The notes beneath the pieces are model-generated. The model had not been told where the DNA came from and ran no database searches. It saw nothing but the letters and a program-made list of their open reading frames with translations. Below, in pieces: positions 27,331 to 34,953 of a DNA stretch of 64,000 bases. Each line of letters begins with the position of its first letter. The stretch's first letter is position 1. The stretch is from the NCBI GenBank assembly GCA_018208355.1, contig CP062796.1:747217-811216 (forward strand), written 5' to 3'. The position numbers and the translations under genes were made by a program. The stretch comes from Candidatus Fermentithermobacillus carboniphilus. GTDB lineage: Bacteria > Bacillota > Sulfobacillia > Fermentithermobacillales > Fermentithermobacillaceae.

Positions 27331-28650
27331 ATGGGAAAAGTCGTAGTAGTCGGCGGAGGCTGGGCTGGTAGCGCAGCGGCGATAGCAGCAAGAAAGGCCG
27401 GGGCTCAGGTCGCCTTACTGGAGCGCACCGATTCACTTCTGGGCACCGGGCTTGTGGGAGGAATTATGAGGAATAACGGTCGTTTTACTGCAGCCGAAGA
27501 GCTCATCGCCATGGGCTGCGGCGACCTCTTTCTCATAGCCGACAGGACCGCAAGACACAGAAACATAGAGTTCCCCGGTCACTCCCACGCGACCCTTTAC
27601 GACGTAGGCCGCATCGAACCGGTGGTTCGCAAGCACCTGCTTGATATGGGAATCGAGATCCTTTTTGAGGCACGGGTCACCAAAGCCGTACGAGAAGGCG
27701 GAAAACTGTCAGCTTGCGTCACAGATAAAGGTACCTGCATTGAAGGAGATGTATTCGTAGACTGCACCGGCTCCGCGGGTCCCCAGGTCAACTGCACCAA
27801 GTTTGGAAACGGATGCTGCATGTGCATACTCCGCTGCCCTTCTTACGGAGGCAGAGTCAGCCTCACGGGTCTTTGCGGCATACCTGAAATGATGGGTCGG
27901 TCGGCATCCGGAAAACCGGGCTCCATGAGTGGGAGTTGCAAGATCCTCAAAGAATCGCTGGCGCCCAAAATCGTAGAACGGTTGGATTCTGAAGGAGTGT
28001 GCGTCATCCCTATCCCTGAAGACCTGGGCAAAAAGGACGTCTCCTTCAAGGCCTGCCAGCAATACGCACTAGAAGAGTACCGAGAAAACATAGTCCTTCT
28101 CGATACCGGGCACGCAAAACTGATGGCGTCCTACTTCCCGCTCCAGGCCCTCCGGAGGATCCCTGGGATGGAGTACGCAAGGTTTGAAGACCCTTATGCG
28201 GGCGGGCGAGGAAACTCCATAAGGTACATGGCTATATCCCCTCGTGACAATACCCTCAAGGTTAAGGGAATGGATAACCTGTTCTGCGCAGGGGAAAAGG
28301 CCGGGACTTTTGTGGGACATACGGAAGCTATCGTCACCGGTTCTCTCGCCGGCTTCAACGCTGCGCTGTGGGCGATGGGAGAAAAGCCGGTAGAACTTCC
28401 AAGGGATCTTGCCATAGGCGACATCATCGCGAAGTGTAACGAAGATATCGAATCAGGCGAAGGGCTTTGCCGCAAGTACACTTTCTCGGGTTCAATCTAC
28501 TTCCAGAGGATGAAAGAACTGGGGCTCTACTCAGCAGTTCCGTCCCAGATTCACGAAAGGGTTAAAAAGCTCGGCCTTGAGAACCTATTCGGGTCAAGTA
28601 ACTATCTCAAGGAATGCGCATCCACCAGTGAGATTACCGAAAGGAGGTGA
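27331..28650 (+). CDS. FAD-dependent oxidoreductase with Cys-rich centre
   Basis: 439 residues. The N-terminal FAD-binding GxGxxG motif is in VVVVGGGWAGSAAAIAARKAG, the second strand ends in an acid (LLERTDSL), and the distal FAD motif is DNLFCAGEKAGTFVGHTEAIVTGSLAGFNAAL, resembling MnmG/TrmFO-type flavoproteins. In the middle is a cysteine cluster NGCCMCILRCPSYGG (five Cys), which could be redox-active or bind a metal cluster. The substrate is unknown. The ATG has GGAGG 12 bases upstream. Its stop overlaps the ribosome binding site of the NIF3-type gene, so the two are tightly coupled. Function in tRNA modification is unlikely, as the full MnmG architecture is absent. Confidence 0.75.
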   Translation: MGKVVVVGGGWAGSAAAIAARKAGAQVALLERTDSLLGTGLVGGIMRNNGRFTAAEELIAMGCGDLFLIADRTARHRNIEFPGHSHATLYDVGRIEPVVRKHLLDMGIEILFEARVTKAVREGGKLSACVTDKGTCIEGDVFVDCTGSAGPQVNCTKFGNGCCMCILRCPSYGGRVSLTGLCGIPEMMGRSASGKPGSMSGSCKILKESLAPKIVERLDSEGVCVIPIPEDLGKKDVSFKACQQYALEEYRENIVLLDTGHAKLMASYFPLQALRRIPGMEYARFEDPYAGGRGNSIRYMAISPRDNTLKVKGMDNLFCAGEKAGTFVGHTEAIVTGSLAGFNAALWAMGEKPVELPRDLAIGDIIAKCNEDIESGEGLCRKYTFSGSIYFQRMKELGLYSAVPSQIHERVKKLGLENLFGSSNYLKECASTSEITERR

Positions 28651-28655
28651 GCAAG

Positions 28656-29735
28656 GTGTCACAGAAGAACGTCTCTCTCGTTGCGCCCGACAAGGACAAG
28701 CAGGTTGACGACTTGGAGATCAAGGAAACCCGAGTGATAGATGTCCTTGAAGCGCTGGACCGAATAACCGGAGGGCGGGTCATAAAAGGTACAGGCTATG
28801 TGGCAAGGTGCAGTTCACCTTTCGTCGTCACCAAATCGTCTAACATCCCCGGCAAGGCCGTCACCGAAACACCCGGGCTTGTTTTCGGAAACCCGGAAGC
28901 ACCCGTCAAGCGACTCGGCGTATCTATGACCCTTACCGAATCCCAGCTGGAGCTGGCCTGCGCCCTCAGAATTGACGCAGTAGTCTGCCATCATCCGATA
29001 GCCGATGCGGCCAACTCCGGAGGAGTTCCGTTGAAAACCTACCTTTCTCTCTACGGTATCTCCGTATTCGAACTCCACGAAGCATTCCACGGTCTTCACC
29101 CAGGCCTCGCATTCATCCACGGACACAAGGTCTTCCGGGTAGACATCGCCTACGGCGGGGTTCCCGGAAACATTATGAACGTGGGCCGAGCGCTGCCCGA
29201 AGTTAAAACGGCGGGAGACATAATCCGCAGGTTATACGAATTTTCAGGCATACAGGACGAGATGTCTATTCTCGACGCCGAGAGGAAAGTACGGGGAATT
29301 GACTGTATCGAGGAAACCAACGTGTGCACCCGCCCGCAAATCCTGAACGGTTCCGAATCAAGTCCGGTCAACACCATACTTCACATCTATCCGCACACCG
29401 GGTTCACCGTAGCCCACCTCGAGCAGGCTCTCCGGGAACATCCTGACATCGACACCGTCATAGCCTCTATCAGTAGAGTCAAGCCAGACCACCCACTGGT
29501 CGCCGCCGCCAAAGAAAAGGGCCTCACCTTCATATGCGGTAATACCCACGCAATGGAGATCTTTGAGAACGGAATGCCTCTGGCCTTCGCCCTGCAAGCG
29601 CTCCTTCCCAGAGTAGACGTTTTCTTGCTGAGGGAGCGCGTGACCGCTACCCCCGTGATGGAAGCCGGCAACCCCCGGATTAGAGAGTATGCCAGGACGA
29701 TAGCGGAAAACTACCTCATCCCTGAGCGGAGATAG
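28656..29735 (+). CDS. NIF3-family protein (dinuclear metal site)
   Basis: A 359-residue protein with the NIF3/YbgI motif region VSMTLTESQLELACALRIDA, VVCHHPIADA (the HH metal ligands) and the C-terminal TFICGNTHAMEIF (His ligand), typical of the widely conserved but poorly understood NIF3 proteins, some of which act as GTP cyclohydrolase-like or nucleotide hydrolases. About 60 residues before the NIF3 core are extra. The true start is GTG 28656, eight bases after AAGGAGG, not the overlapping GTG at 28647. It is the third gene in a four-gene rightward unit. Its co-occurrence with a flavoprotein and a GATE transporter suggests a shared small-molecule pathway; that is inference. Confidence 0.75.
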   Translation: MSQKNVSLVAPDKDKQVDDLEIKETRVIDVLEALDRITGGRVIKGTGYVARCSSPFVVTKSSNIPGKAVTETPGLVFGNPEAPVKRLGVSMTLTESQLELACALRIDAVVCHHPIADAANSGGVPLKTYLSLYGISVFELHEAFHGLHPGLAFIHGHKVFRVDIAYGGVPGNIMNVGRALPEVKTAGDIIRRLYEFSGIQDEMSILDAERKVRGIDCIEETNVCTRPQILNGSESSPVNTILHIYPHTGFTVAHLEQALREHPDIDTVIASISRVKPDHPLVAAAKEKGLTFICGNTHAMEIFENGMPLAFALQALLPRVDVFLLRERVTATPVMEAGNPRIREYARTIAENYLIPERR

Positions 29736-29771
29736 GCTTTTGGAGAGACTTAAAAACAAGGAGGAAAGATT

Positions 29772-30854
29772 GTGAGCGCTCAAACCAATACTTCTCCTGA
29801 ACCCAAGAGAGCTCTGTCTAAAATCGAGATAGTCGGTCTCGTAGTCCTAACCCTTTCTCTCGTAGGCTTGTTCGTCAACCCCGGGTTCATCGGCGGTATC
29901 TTCGACGCGATGGTAAACAGGGCCAAGAGCATCGTCTCCAATGTATACCTTATGGGAACTCTCGGCACCGCCATCATCTGTTCAGTCATGACCGGACGGA
30001 TCCTGGAAAGGCTTGGTCTAACCGACGCGCTCCTTCGCGTGTTCATGCCCCTGGCCAAAATCATCGGTGTCAACCCCGCTGTGGTAGTGCCGGGCGTCTA
30101 CAACATCCTCGGCGACATTAACGCCGCGGGCCGGATATCAGGTCCTGTCCTCAAGAAGGCCAAGGCCACCAAAGACGAACAGAAGATAGCCGTAGCGACT
30201 ATGGTCCAGTCCCAGCAGTCTTTCTCCACATTTATGTTGGGCCTCATCGCCCTTACCAGGGCAGGCGTTTGGGCATTCCCAGTGATAATCATGGGGCTTT
30301 TCCTGCCTCTCGTCCTCTGGCCCTGGTTGCTATCCAAGACCATCTGGAGGAACACCAGGGCGACAGATTTCAAGGATATTCCCAGGATGACACCAAATAC
30401 CAAAATAATGGACACCATCTTTGGAGGTGCCAGGGAAGGAGCGGAGCTCATGTTCCTGCTCCTAATCCCGGCAGCGGCGGTTATCTTCGCGATAATCGGT
30501 GCACTCGATTATATAGGAATCTGGAAAGGGATAGAAACGGCTATAGGGTCATTCCTCCAGACCGTAAACATCGAACCCCAGACGGGTCTCCTCTCGGTCC
30601 TGGCCAGTCCAACCCTGGCCATGAACCAGCTAAAAGACATGGCCGGAGTGGACCCCAGGTTTGTGGTAGGTTCATTTATACTGGCAGCTTCGGGCCTTCC
30701 CCTGCAGGTCATATTCGGGCAAATCCCTGCGGTCTGGAGCCAGGCATCTGACCTTTCGGGAACTGAGGCCATGGGGGCCGCTGTCCTCGGGCTCGTCTTG
30801 AGGGTCCTCACGGCGACATTCATGGCCACGGTCATAACCCCGCTTCTAATCTAG
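29772..30854 (+). CDS. Nucleoside-recognition (GATE) domain membrane protein
   Basis: A 360-residue polytopic membrane protein with about eight hydrophobic segments (for example IVGLVVLTLSLVGLFV, GLIALTRAGVWAFPVIIMGL, LLIPAAAVIFAIIGALDYIG, VLGLVLRVLTATFMATVITP). It has two GATE-like repeats, with GVYNILGDINAAGRISGPVL in the first and SPTLAMNQLKDMAG in the second. GATE proteins include spore maturation proteins SpmA/SpmB and nucleoside transporters; this single chain probably moves a small solute. The GTG at 29772 has AAGGAGG nine bases upstream. It is the last gene of the unit, followed by a strong terminator. Confidence 0.8.
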   Translation: MSAQTNTSPEPKRALSKIEIVGLVVLTLSLVGLFVNPGFIGGIFDAMVNRAKSIVSNVYLMGTLGTAIICSVMTGRILERLGLTDALLRVFMPLAKIIGVNPAVVVPGVYNILGDINAAGRISGPVLKKAKATKDEQKIAVATMVQSQQSFSTFMLGLIALTRAGVWAFPVIIMGLFLPLVLWPWLLSKTIWRNTRATDFKDIPRMTPNTKIMDTIFGGAREGAELMFLLLIPAAAVIFAIIGALDYIGIWKGIETAIGSFLQTVNIEPQTGLLSVLASPTLAMNQLKDMAGVDPRFVVGSFILAASGLPLQVIFGQIPAVWSQASDLSGTEAMGAAVLGLVLRVLTATFMATVITPLLI

Positions 30855-30878
30855 CCAACCCAACACCTGTTTCAGAAA

Positions 30879-30901
30879 GGGGCGGGCCAAAAGCCCGCCC
30901 C
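30879..30901 (+). terminator. Strong hairpin terminator after the GATE gene
   Basis: A 9-bp perfect GC stem, GGGGCGGGC/GCCCGCCCC, with loop CAAAA, 24 bp after the stop codon. Only a weak T-run (ATTCTGATTT) follows. Confidence 0.75.
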
Positions 30902-31095
30902 ATTCTGATTTCCTTCCTTGCTCCTGAGTTATCCCGGGCTACGCCGATGCGTAGTAATTGAGCCAGGCCAGCATCCTCTCAAACCGGTCGAACTAAGCAA
31001 AACATTTCAACGCTGACTTTCGTTTTCTCTGGCACCGGGTCTTTTTCCTCTGAATCACGCGGTTAAGCGGTCCACGCAATGACAGTCCCCCGCGC

Positions 31096-32214
31096 TTAGG
31101 CTCTGAACACCTCTTCCCTGACCAGCCACTTTCTAAGACGGTCTTCGCGAACCTTGTACCCTATACCTGGGCTTCTACCGGTCGCGGTGGTAAGGTCGAT
31201 GTACCCATCTTCAACGACGACTTCGGGCTCGATAATGTCCTCTTTGAAGTAACGGGAAGAGGCCGAGGTATCCCCGGGGATCGTGAACCCCTCCAGGGAA
31301 GCTATGGCCAGGTTGTGCGCCCTTCCTATCCCGGTTTCGAGCATCCCTCCGCACCACACAGGAACCCCACGAACCTTGCACAAGTCGTGGATGGCCTTGG
31401 CTTCGCTCATCCCACCCACTCTGGCAATCTTGATGTTGATGACTCGGGCGCTTCCCAAGTCGAGAGCGTTTTTAGCATCCTTGGCGTGCAAGATGCTCTC
31501 ATCCAGGCATATGGGCGTCCTGAGTTCTCTCTGGAGGTAGGAATGCTCGACTATGTCATCGTGCTCAAGGGGCTGTTCTATCATGATGAGGCCGAACTCG
31601 TCCATCCGCTTGAAAAGAGGGATATCATTGAGGGTGAAAGCGGAGTTGGCATCGACCATAAGCGGGATGTCCCCAAACTCATGGCGGATTTGCTCTACCA
31701 CATCCACGTCCCAGCCGGGCTTGATCTTGACCTTGATCTTGCGGTACCCGTCTGACAGGTATCTTTCGATCTTTTGGAGAAGAACGGAAACGGATGGTTC
31801 GATTCCAAGACTCACCCCAACCGCGATCTTCTCCCGGGTCCCGCCCACAGCCCGCCACAGAGGAATCCCTCGGGCTTTGGCATAAAGGTCCCAGAAAGCA
31901 CCCTCGATGCCTGACTTGGCGATATTATTGCCGCGGATGGCTTTGTACGCCTTTGGGAGTTCTGAGGGATGATTGAATTCTTTCCCCAGAACCAAGGGTA
32001 TCAGGAAGTCCTTCATAACATGCCACGCAGTCTCTGTCGTCTCTTCGTTGTAGAGGGGTGAACTCAGCGTAGGAGACTCAGCCCAGCCTGTCAGCCCTTC
32101 AGAGGAAATGGCCACGATCAGAGTGTTTCGATCCGTTTCCTTTCCGAAACTGGTCTCAAACGGGCTTACCAAAGGCATCCTGATATTCATTAACCGTATC
32201 CTCTCGACCTTCAC
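31096..32214 (-). CDS. menC: o-Succinylbenzoate synthase / N-succinylamino acid racemase family enzyme
   Basis: A 372-residue enolase-superfamily enzyme. The capping domain starts MPLVSPFETSFGKETDRNT. Catalytic features are the KxK motif (RKIKVKIKPGWD), the metal ligands in LMVDANSAF, MIEQPLEHDD and CLDESI, and the second base Lys in RVINIKIARVGG. This family is promiscuous between o-succinylbenzoate synthesis for menaquinone and racemisation of N-succinyl or N-acyl amino acids. No men genes are nearby, while a COG3375-type acetyltransferase is, which favours the racemase role in converting D- to L-amino acids. The GTG at 32214 follows GGAGGGGG; the frame extends further upstream but without a binding site. 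Confidence 0.88.
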   Translation of the reverse strand: MKVERIRLMNIRMPLVSPFETSFGKETDRNTLIVAISSEGLTGWAESPTLSSPLYNEETTETAWHVMKDFLIPLVLGKEFNHPSELPKAYKAIRGNNIAKSGIEGAFWDLYAKARGIPLWRAVGGTREKIAVGVSLGIEPSVSVLLQKIERYLSDGYRKIKVKIKPGWDVDVVEQIRHEFGDIPLMVDANSAFTLNDIPLFKRMDEFGLIMIEQPLEHDDIVEHSYLQRELRTPICLDESILHAKDAKNALDLGSARVINIKIARVGGMSEAKAIHDLCKVRGVPVWCGGMLETGIGRAHNLAIASLEGFTIPGDTSASSRYFKEDIIEPEVVVEDGYIDLTTATGRSPGIGYKVREDRLRKWLVREEVFRA

Positions 32215-32284
32215 TCGGCATCCCCCTCCATCTACATCCCTGATACCAGCCGTCCATATTCGACGGCGTAGATTTGCACCTATG

Positions 32285-33217
32285 TCAAATGCTAAAATCC
32301 CGGTCCAACAAGTAATAGCAAACCTGGTCACATTGGAAAACGTCGCAGACGACGTAGCCGCGTCCCAGGTAATGGAGGAAAACTTGCCTGGTGGCCAAAC
32401 GCCATTGCCGGGCAAGCAAGAGGTCCTGACGCTTGATGCCGGCGAAATCTACGGGAAACGGTACGGTCACTTTGTCATCTTCAAGACCGAGGTCTAGGTC
32501 CCCGGGAACCACCCGGTTTCCACGGTACTGAAACTGGATAGTCCTGGGGATGCCCATCTGGTCCGAAGTTCCGTCCGCGCACCCGGAGAGTGCCCGGGAC
32601 ACCCAACTGGAAGCGATGTGCCACTCGAGTATAAACCTATCGCTGGGGATGCCGCTATTGAAAGAGTCCGTAAGTTCTCCATAGTAGTCAACTTCGTACT
32701 TTCTGACTATTCCGCCGAGTTTTCTCACGTTGAGGTGAGCGTTAGGATAGTAGAGCGGGTCGAATGTCCATTTGATAACTCTGAATCCTTTTTGAAGCGC
32801 GATCTCCCTCTGCAAGAGTTTCATACGGGACCCGATACCCTGACCCCTGAACTCTTCGAGTATGCCGGTCATGTGGGAGTACAGCCAGACCTCTCTCCCG
32901 TCAGTTCCGGGGAAAGAGTGAGACAGGCCAACCAGTCTCTCGGACTCACCGTCTCGAACGAAGGCGCCCAGGACAATGCCACCATTTCTGGCTTCGGCGA
33001 TAACCTGGTGCGAAGGTACTGTTTCGGCCCGCCCCCAGATGCGGGATTGCACTTCTTCGACTTCCTTCATCTCCCGGGCCGTTTTAAGCTCTCTCAAAGT
33101 CACTTCCACCGTCTCAAGTCCCCCAGTACTACCGGTGACCGGTACTGACATTATACGGATTCGGACCGGCTCACCCAGGATTCCCGTATCACCGTGTTTT
33201 ATCAATGAATACCACAC
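32285..33217 (-). CDS. GNAT-superfamily acyltransferase, COG3375 type
   Basis: A 310-residue protein with a GNAT core: VIAEARNGGIVLGAF, VWLYSHMTGILEEFRGQGIG (acyl-CoA motif R-G-Q-G-I-G) and VIKWTFDPLYYPNAHLNVRKLGGIV. The C-terminal half (DRFILEWHIASSWV...LGRGYVVCDVF) is specific to the COG3375 group. In Geobacillus and Deinococcus-Thermus these genes sit beside N-succinylamino acid racemase and are thought to acylate D-amino acids before racemisation. Here it lies 70 bp upstream of that gene on the same strand. The deacylase that would complete the pathway is not in the window. Start uncertain; an internal Met (MSVPVTGS) is possible. Confidence 0.82.
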   Translation of the reverse strand: MWYSLIKHGDTGILGEPVRIRIMSVPVTGSTGGLETVEVTLRELKTAREMKEVEEVQSRIWGRAETVPSHQVIAEARNGGIVLGAFVRDGESERLVGLSHSFPGTDGREVWLYSHMTGILEEFRGQGIGSRMKLLQREIALQKGFRVIKWTFDPLYYPNAHLNVRKLGGIVRKYEVDYYGELTDSFNSGIPSDRFILEWHIASSWVSRALSGCADGTSDQMGIPRTIQFQYRGNRVVPGDLDLGLEDDKVTVPFPVDFAGIKRQDLLLARQWRLATRQVFLHYLGRGYVVCDVFQCDQVCYYLLDRDFSI

Positions 33218-33280
33218 ATGAGGCGTCTTCTGCTACTGGAGTTTCATCAAGAGCGAATGTGAGCCAGATCCGAAAATTAC

Positions 33281-33314
33281 AGAAGGGTTCCCGCGAACAC
33301 CCGGGAACCCTTCT
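33281..33314 (-). terminator. Long hairpin terminator
   Basis: AGAAGGGTTCCCG (33281-33293) pairs perfectly over 13 bp with CGGGAACCCTTCT (33302-33314). On the minus strand it is followed by TGTAATTTTC. It lies downstream of the hypothetical gene at 33470-33952 and upstream of the GNAT gene. Confidence 0.75.
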
Positions 33315-33413
33315 GCTCGCCTTGGGGCCACCGTGTACCCCAGATCATCTTCTACAGACTATCTTCTACAACAGACTCTCTTCCAACACCCTTCGACTCA
33401 ATAGACCGCCGGT

Positions 33414-33466
33414 CTGCTCTATTCGCGTTCCGCAGCCGCTTCACCACTGAAACTCTACACTGCCCC
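33414..33466 (-). repeat. Dispersed repeat, copy A
   Basis: About 52 bp sharing CTGCTCTATTCGCGTTCC and, after one change, CAGCC.CTTCACC...CTGAAACT.TACA with copy B at 44393-44443. On the minus strand both copies lie immediately 3' of a protein gene: this one ends 3 bp from the stop codon of the gene at 33470. It may be a short repetitive element or a conserved 3' untranslated sequence. Confidence 0.7.
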
Positions 33467-33469
33467 ACG

Positions 33470-33952
33470 TCATACCAGAACTCTGGTAAGTGCCTGCACC
33501 ACGAAGGGCTCGAGAGAGACTACGTACTCACCCCGACCCGCCCACTCGATCTCAACGTTGGGCTGATTCAGGGGGATATCAAATACCGTGTTGTCAAGCT
33601 GTAACCGCACAGAAAACAGCTTGGTAAATACTCCCACGTCCAGAGTCAGATTGGTCTTGACGCGAAGACGCAGGTCGTCTCCTGAATCCAGAGATAAAAA
33701 CGCAGGTCGCCCGCCGGGTATATCAAGGATCCCAAGACCCATTCCTGCACTGCAGTCGCTCACGTTGTGTCGACAAGCCCTCCCCGTCGCTGATATTCGT
33801 TTACCAGGCAAAACAGCGCCGTTAAACAGGAACCGGTCGTAACCGACAGTATCTTCCAAAGGGATGCCGTTCCTTTCAAGGATGACTTCGATATATGAAG
33901 TATCGTCGTAGAAAACGGCACCCTCGCAGAATATCTCTACCATGCAAAGCAT
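33470..33952 (-). CDS. Hypothetical beta-rich protein
   Basis: A 160-residue protein that I do not recognise. It is rich in short predicted strands (MVEIFCEGAVFYDDTSYIEVI, LRLRVKTNLTLDVGVFTKLF, SVRLQLDNTVFDIPLNQPNV, EIEWAGRGEYVVSLEPFVVQ), with no signal peptide or membrane segment. The ATG at 33952 follows GGGGTGAG with a 6-base spacer, which supports it being a real gene. It is transcribed away from the winged-helix gene, with a 166-bp divergent gap between, and ends at a dispersed repeat followed by a terminator. Confidence 0.55.
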   Translation of the reverse strand: MLCMVEIFCEGAVFYDDTSYIEVILERNGIPLEDTVGYDRFLFNGAVLPGKRISATGRACRHNVSDCSAGMGLGILDIPGGRPAFLSLDSGDDLRLRVKTNLTLDVGVFTKLFSVRLQLDNTVFDIPLNQPNVEIEWAGRGEYVVSLEPFVVQALTRVLV

Positions 33953-34053
33953 GAGAAGCTCACCCCACAGTACTATTTCCTCGTCTCACATAGAGGTCAT
34001 GTCAACCCATCTTATGGGAGTAAAACGTAAAGGGTGTCAGACCTCCGGTGTAC

Positions 34054-34082
34054 TTGACAGGGGCAGAGAGTAACAGTACTAT
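34054..34082 (+). promoter_or_regulatory. Sigma-A type promoter of the winged-helix/radical SAM unit
   Basis: A perfect -35 box TTGACA (34054-34059), a 17-bp spacer and a -10 box TACTAT (34077-34082), about 37 bp before the GTG start of the regulator. It is the best promoter match seen in the window. Confidence 0.8.
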
Positions 34083-34118
34083 ACGAGTTGGAATTTTGGT
34101 TTTTTGGGGGCATTCCAC

Positions 34119-34802
34119 GTGACAGTAAGCCAAAGAAGATTTGAATTCCTGAAAGTCCTTGGACATCTGGCGAAAGAGTCCGGAGCCCCCGTCCATTATG
34201 CAGACGTCGCATCGCGATTATCTGTTTCCAAGTGGACGGCCTACGATATGCTCAGGGAACTCGTCAAGGATGGACTGGTAAAAGTCTCATATTCAACTGC
34301 CTCTACAGGATTGAGAGGTAGATCACAAGTCCTCTTTGAACCCACCAGAAAAGGACTGGACCTCCTGGGGTCTTCCGAAACTGGGATGTCAAAGTGGGAT
34401 AACTGGCACGAAGTCTCGAACCATATCATCTCTAGAGTGAGTAGGGCGCTGGCAGATGGAACTGAAGGACATTCCATTCTCGAAGAATTGCAGGACATGT
34501 CCCCTCTTGCCTATTGCGCCGGGCTTCTGGCCATCCTGATCGTTGAATTCAAGAAGAGGCAGCTCGATCTCAGCATTCTGCAAGGCATCCTTTACGCCAG
34601 CACCGAAAGCAGCGTGGCCCTGTCTGTCCTGATAGGGCTCCTTGCAGGAGGCCTTCTCGTAAAAGGGGCATTCAAGATCATCCCGGGCCTCGATACCCTG
34701 GTCGAGAAACTTTCCAGAGAAGTATCTCAGTTGGAAGATGGTAACAGGATAAGACTCTTGGATTTTGCCAAGAGAGTCCTATGGGATGCCAAGTCAGCAT
34801 AA
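34119..34802 (+). CDS. Winged-helix regulator with hydrophobic C-terminal half
   Basis: 227 residues. The first 75 form a winged helix-turn-helix (RFEFLKVLGHLAKESGAPVH, YADVASRLSVSKWTAYDMLR, ELVKDGLVKVSYS). The C-terminal part contains two hydrophobic stretches (PLAYCAGLLAILIVEF and SSVALSVLIGLLAGGLLVKGAFKI) that could be membrane-associated or a helical dimer core. GTG at 34119 follows GGGGG with an 8-base spacer. It lies 150 bp ahead of the radical SAM gene on the same strand, and I have the impression that such regulators accompany this radical SAM group in other Firmicutes. The likely role is control of its own unit; the signal is unknown. Confidence 0.7.
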   Translation: MTVSQRRFEFLKVLGHLAKESGAPVHYADVASRLSVSKWTAYDMLRELVKDGLVKVSYSTASTGLRGRSQVLFEPTRKGLDLLGSSETGMSKWDNWHEVSNHIISRVSRALADGTEGHSILEELQDMSPLAYCAGLLAILIVEFKKRQLDLSILQGILYASTESSVALSVLIGLLAGGLLVKGAFKIIPGLDTLVEKLSREVSQLEDGNRIRLLDFAKRVLWDAKSA

Positions 34803-34953
34803 TGTGGTTTGGAGGTGGTTATAACACTCTTTTTTTCAGGATTTTTTGGGTATTTTGGGACTGGAGGTCGTGTTTCTAAGGACAAAAACTTGAGGGCATA
34901 AACTAAGGCTGTGGTCCAGTGTCATCGTGAGAACTTCTGAAGGGGGACTAAAG

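Noticed and set aside
27331-28650. FAD protein as MnmG or TrmFO
   Set aside because: The FAD motifs are shared, but the specific tRNA-modifying architecture and length are missing and the centre has an unrelated Cys cluster.
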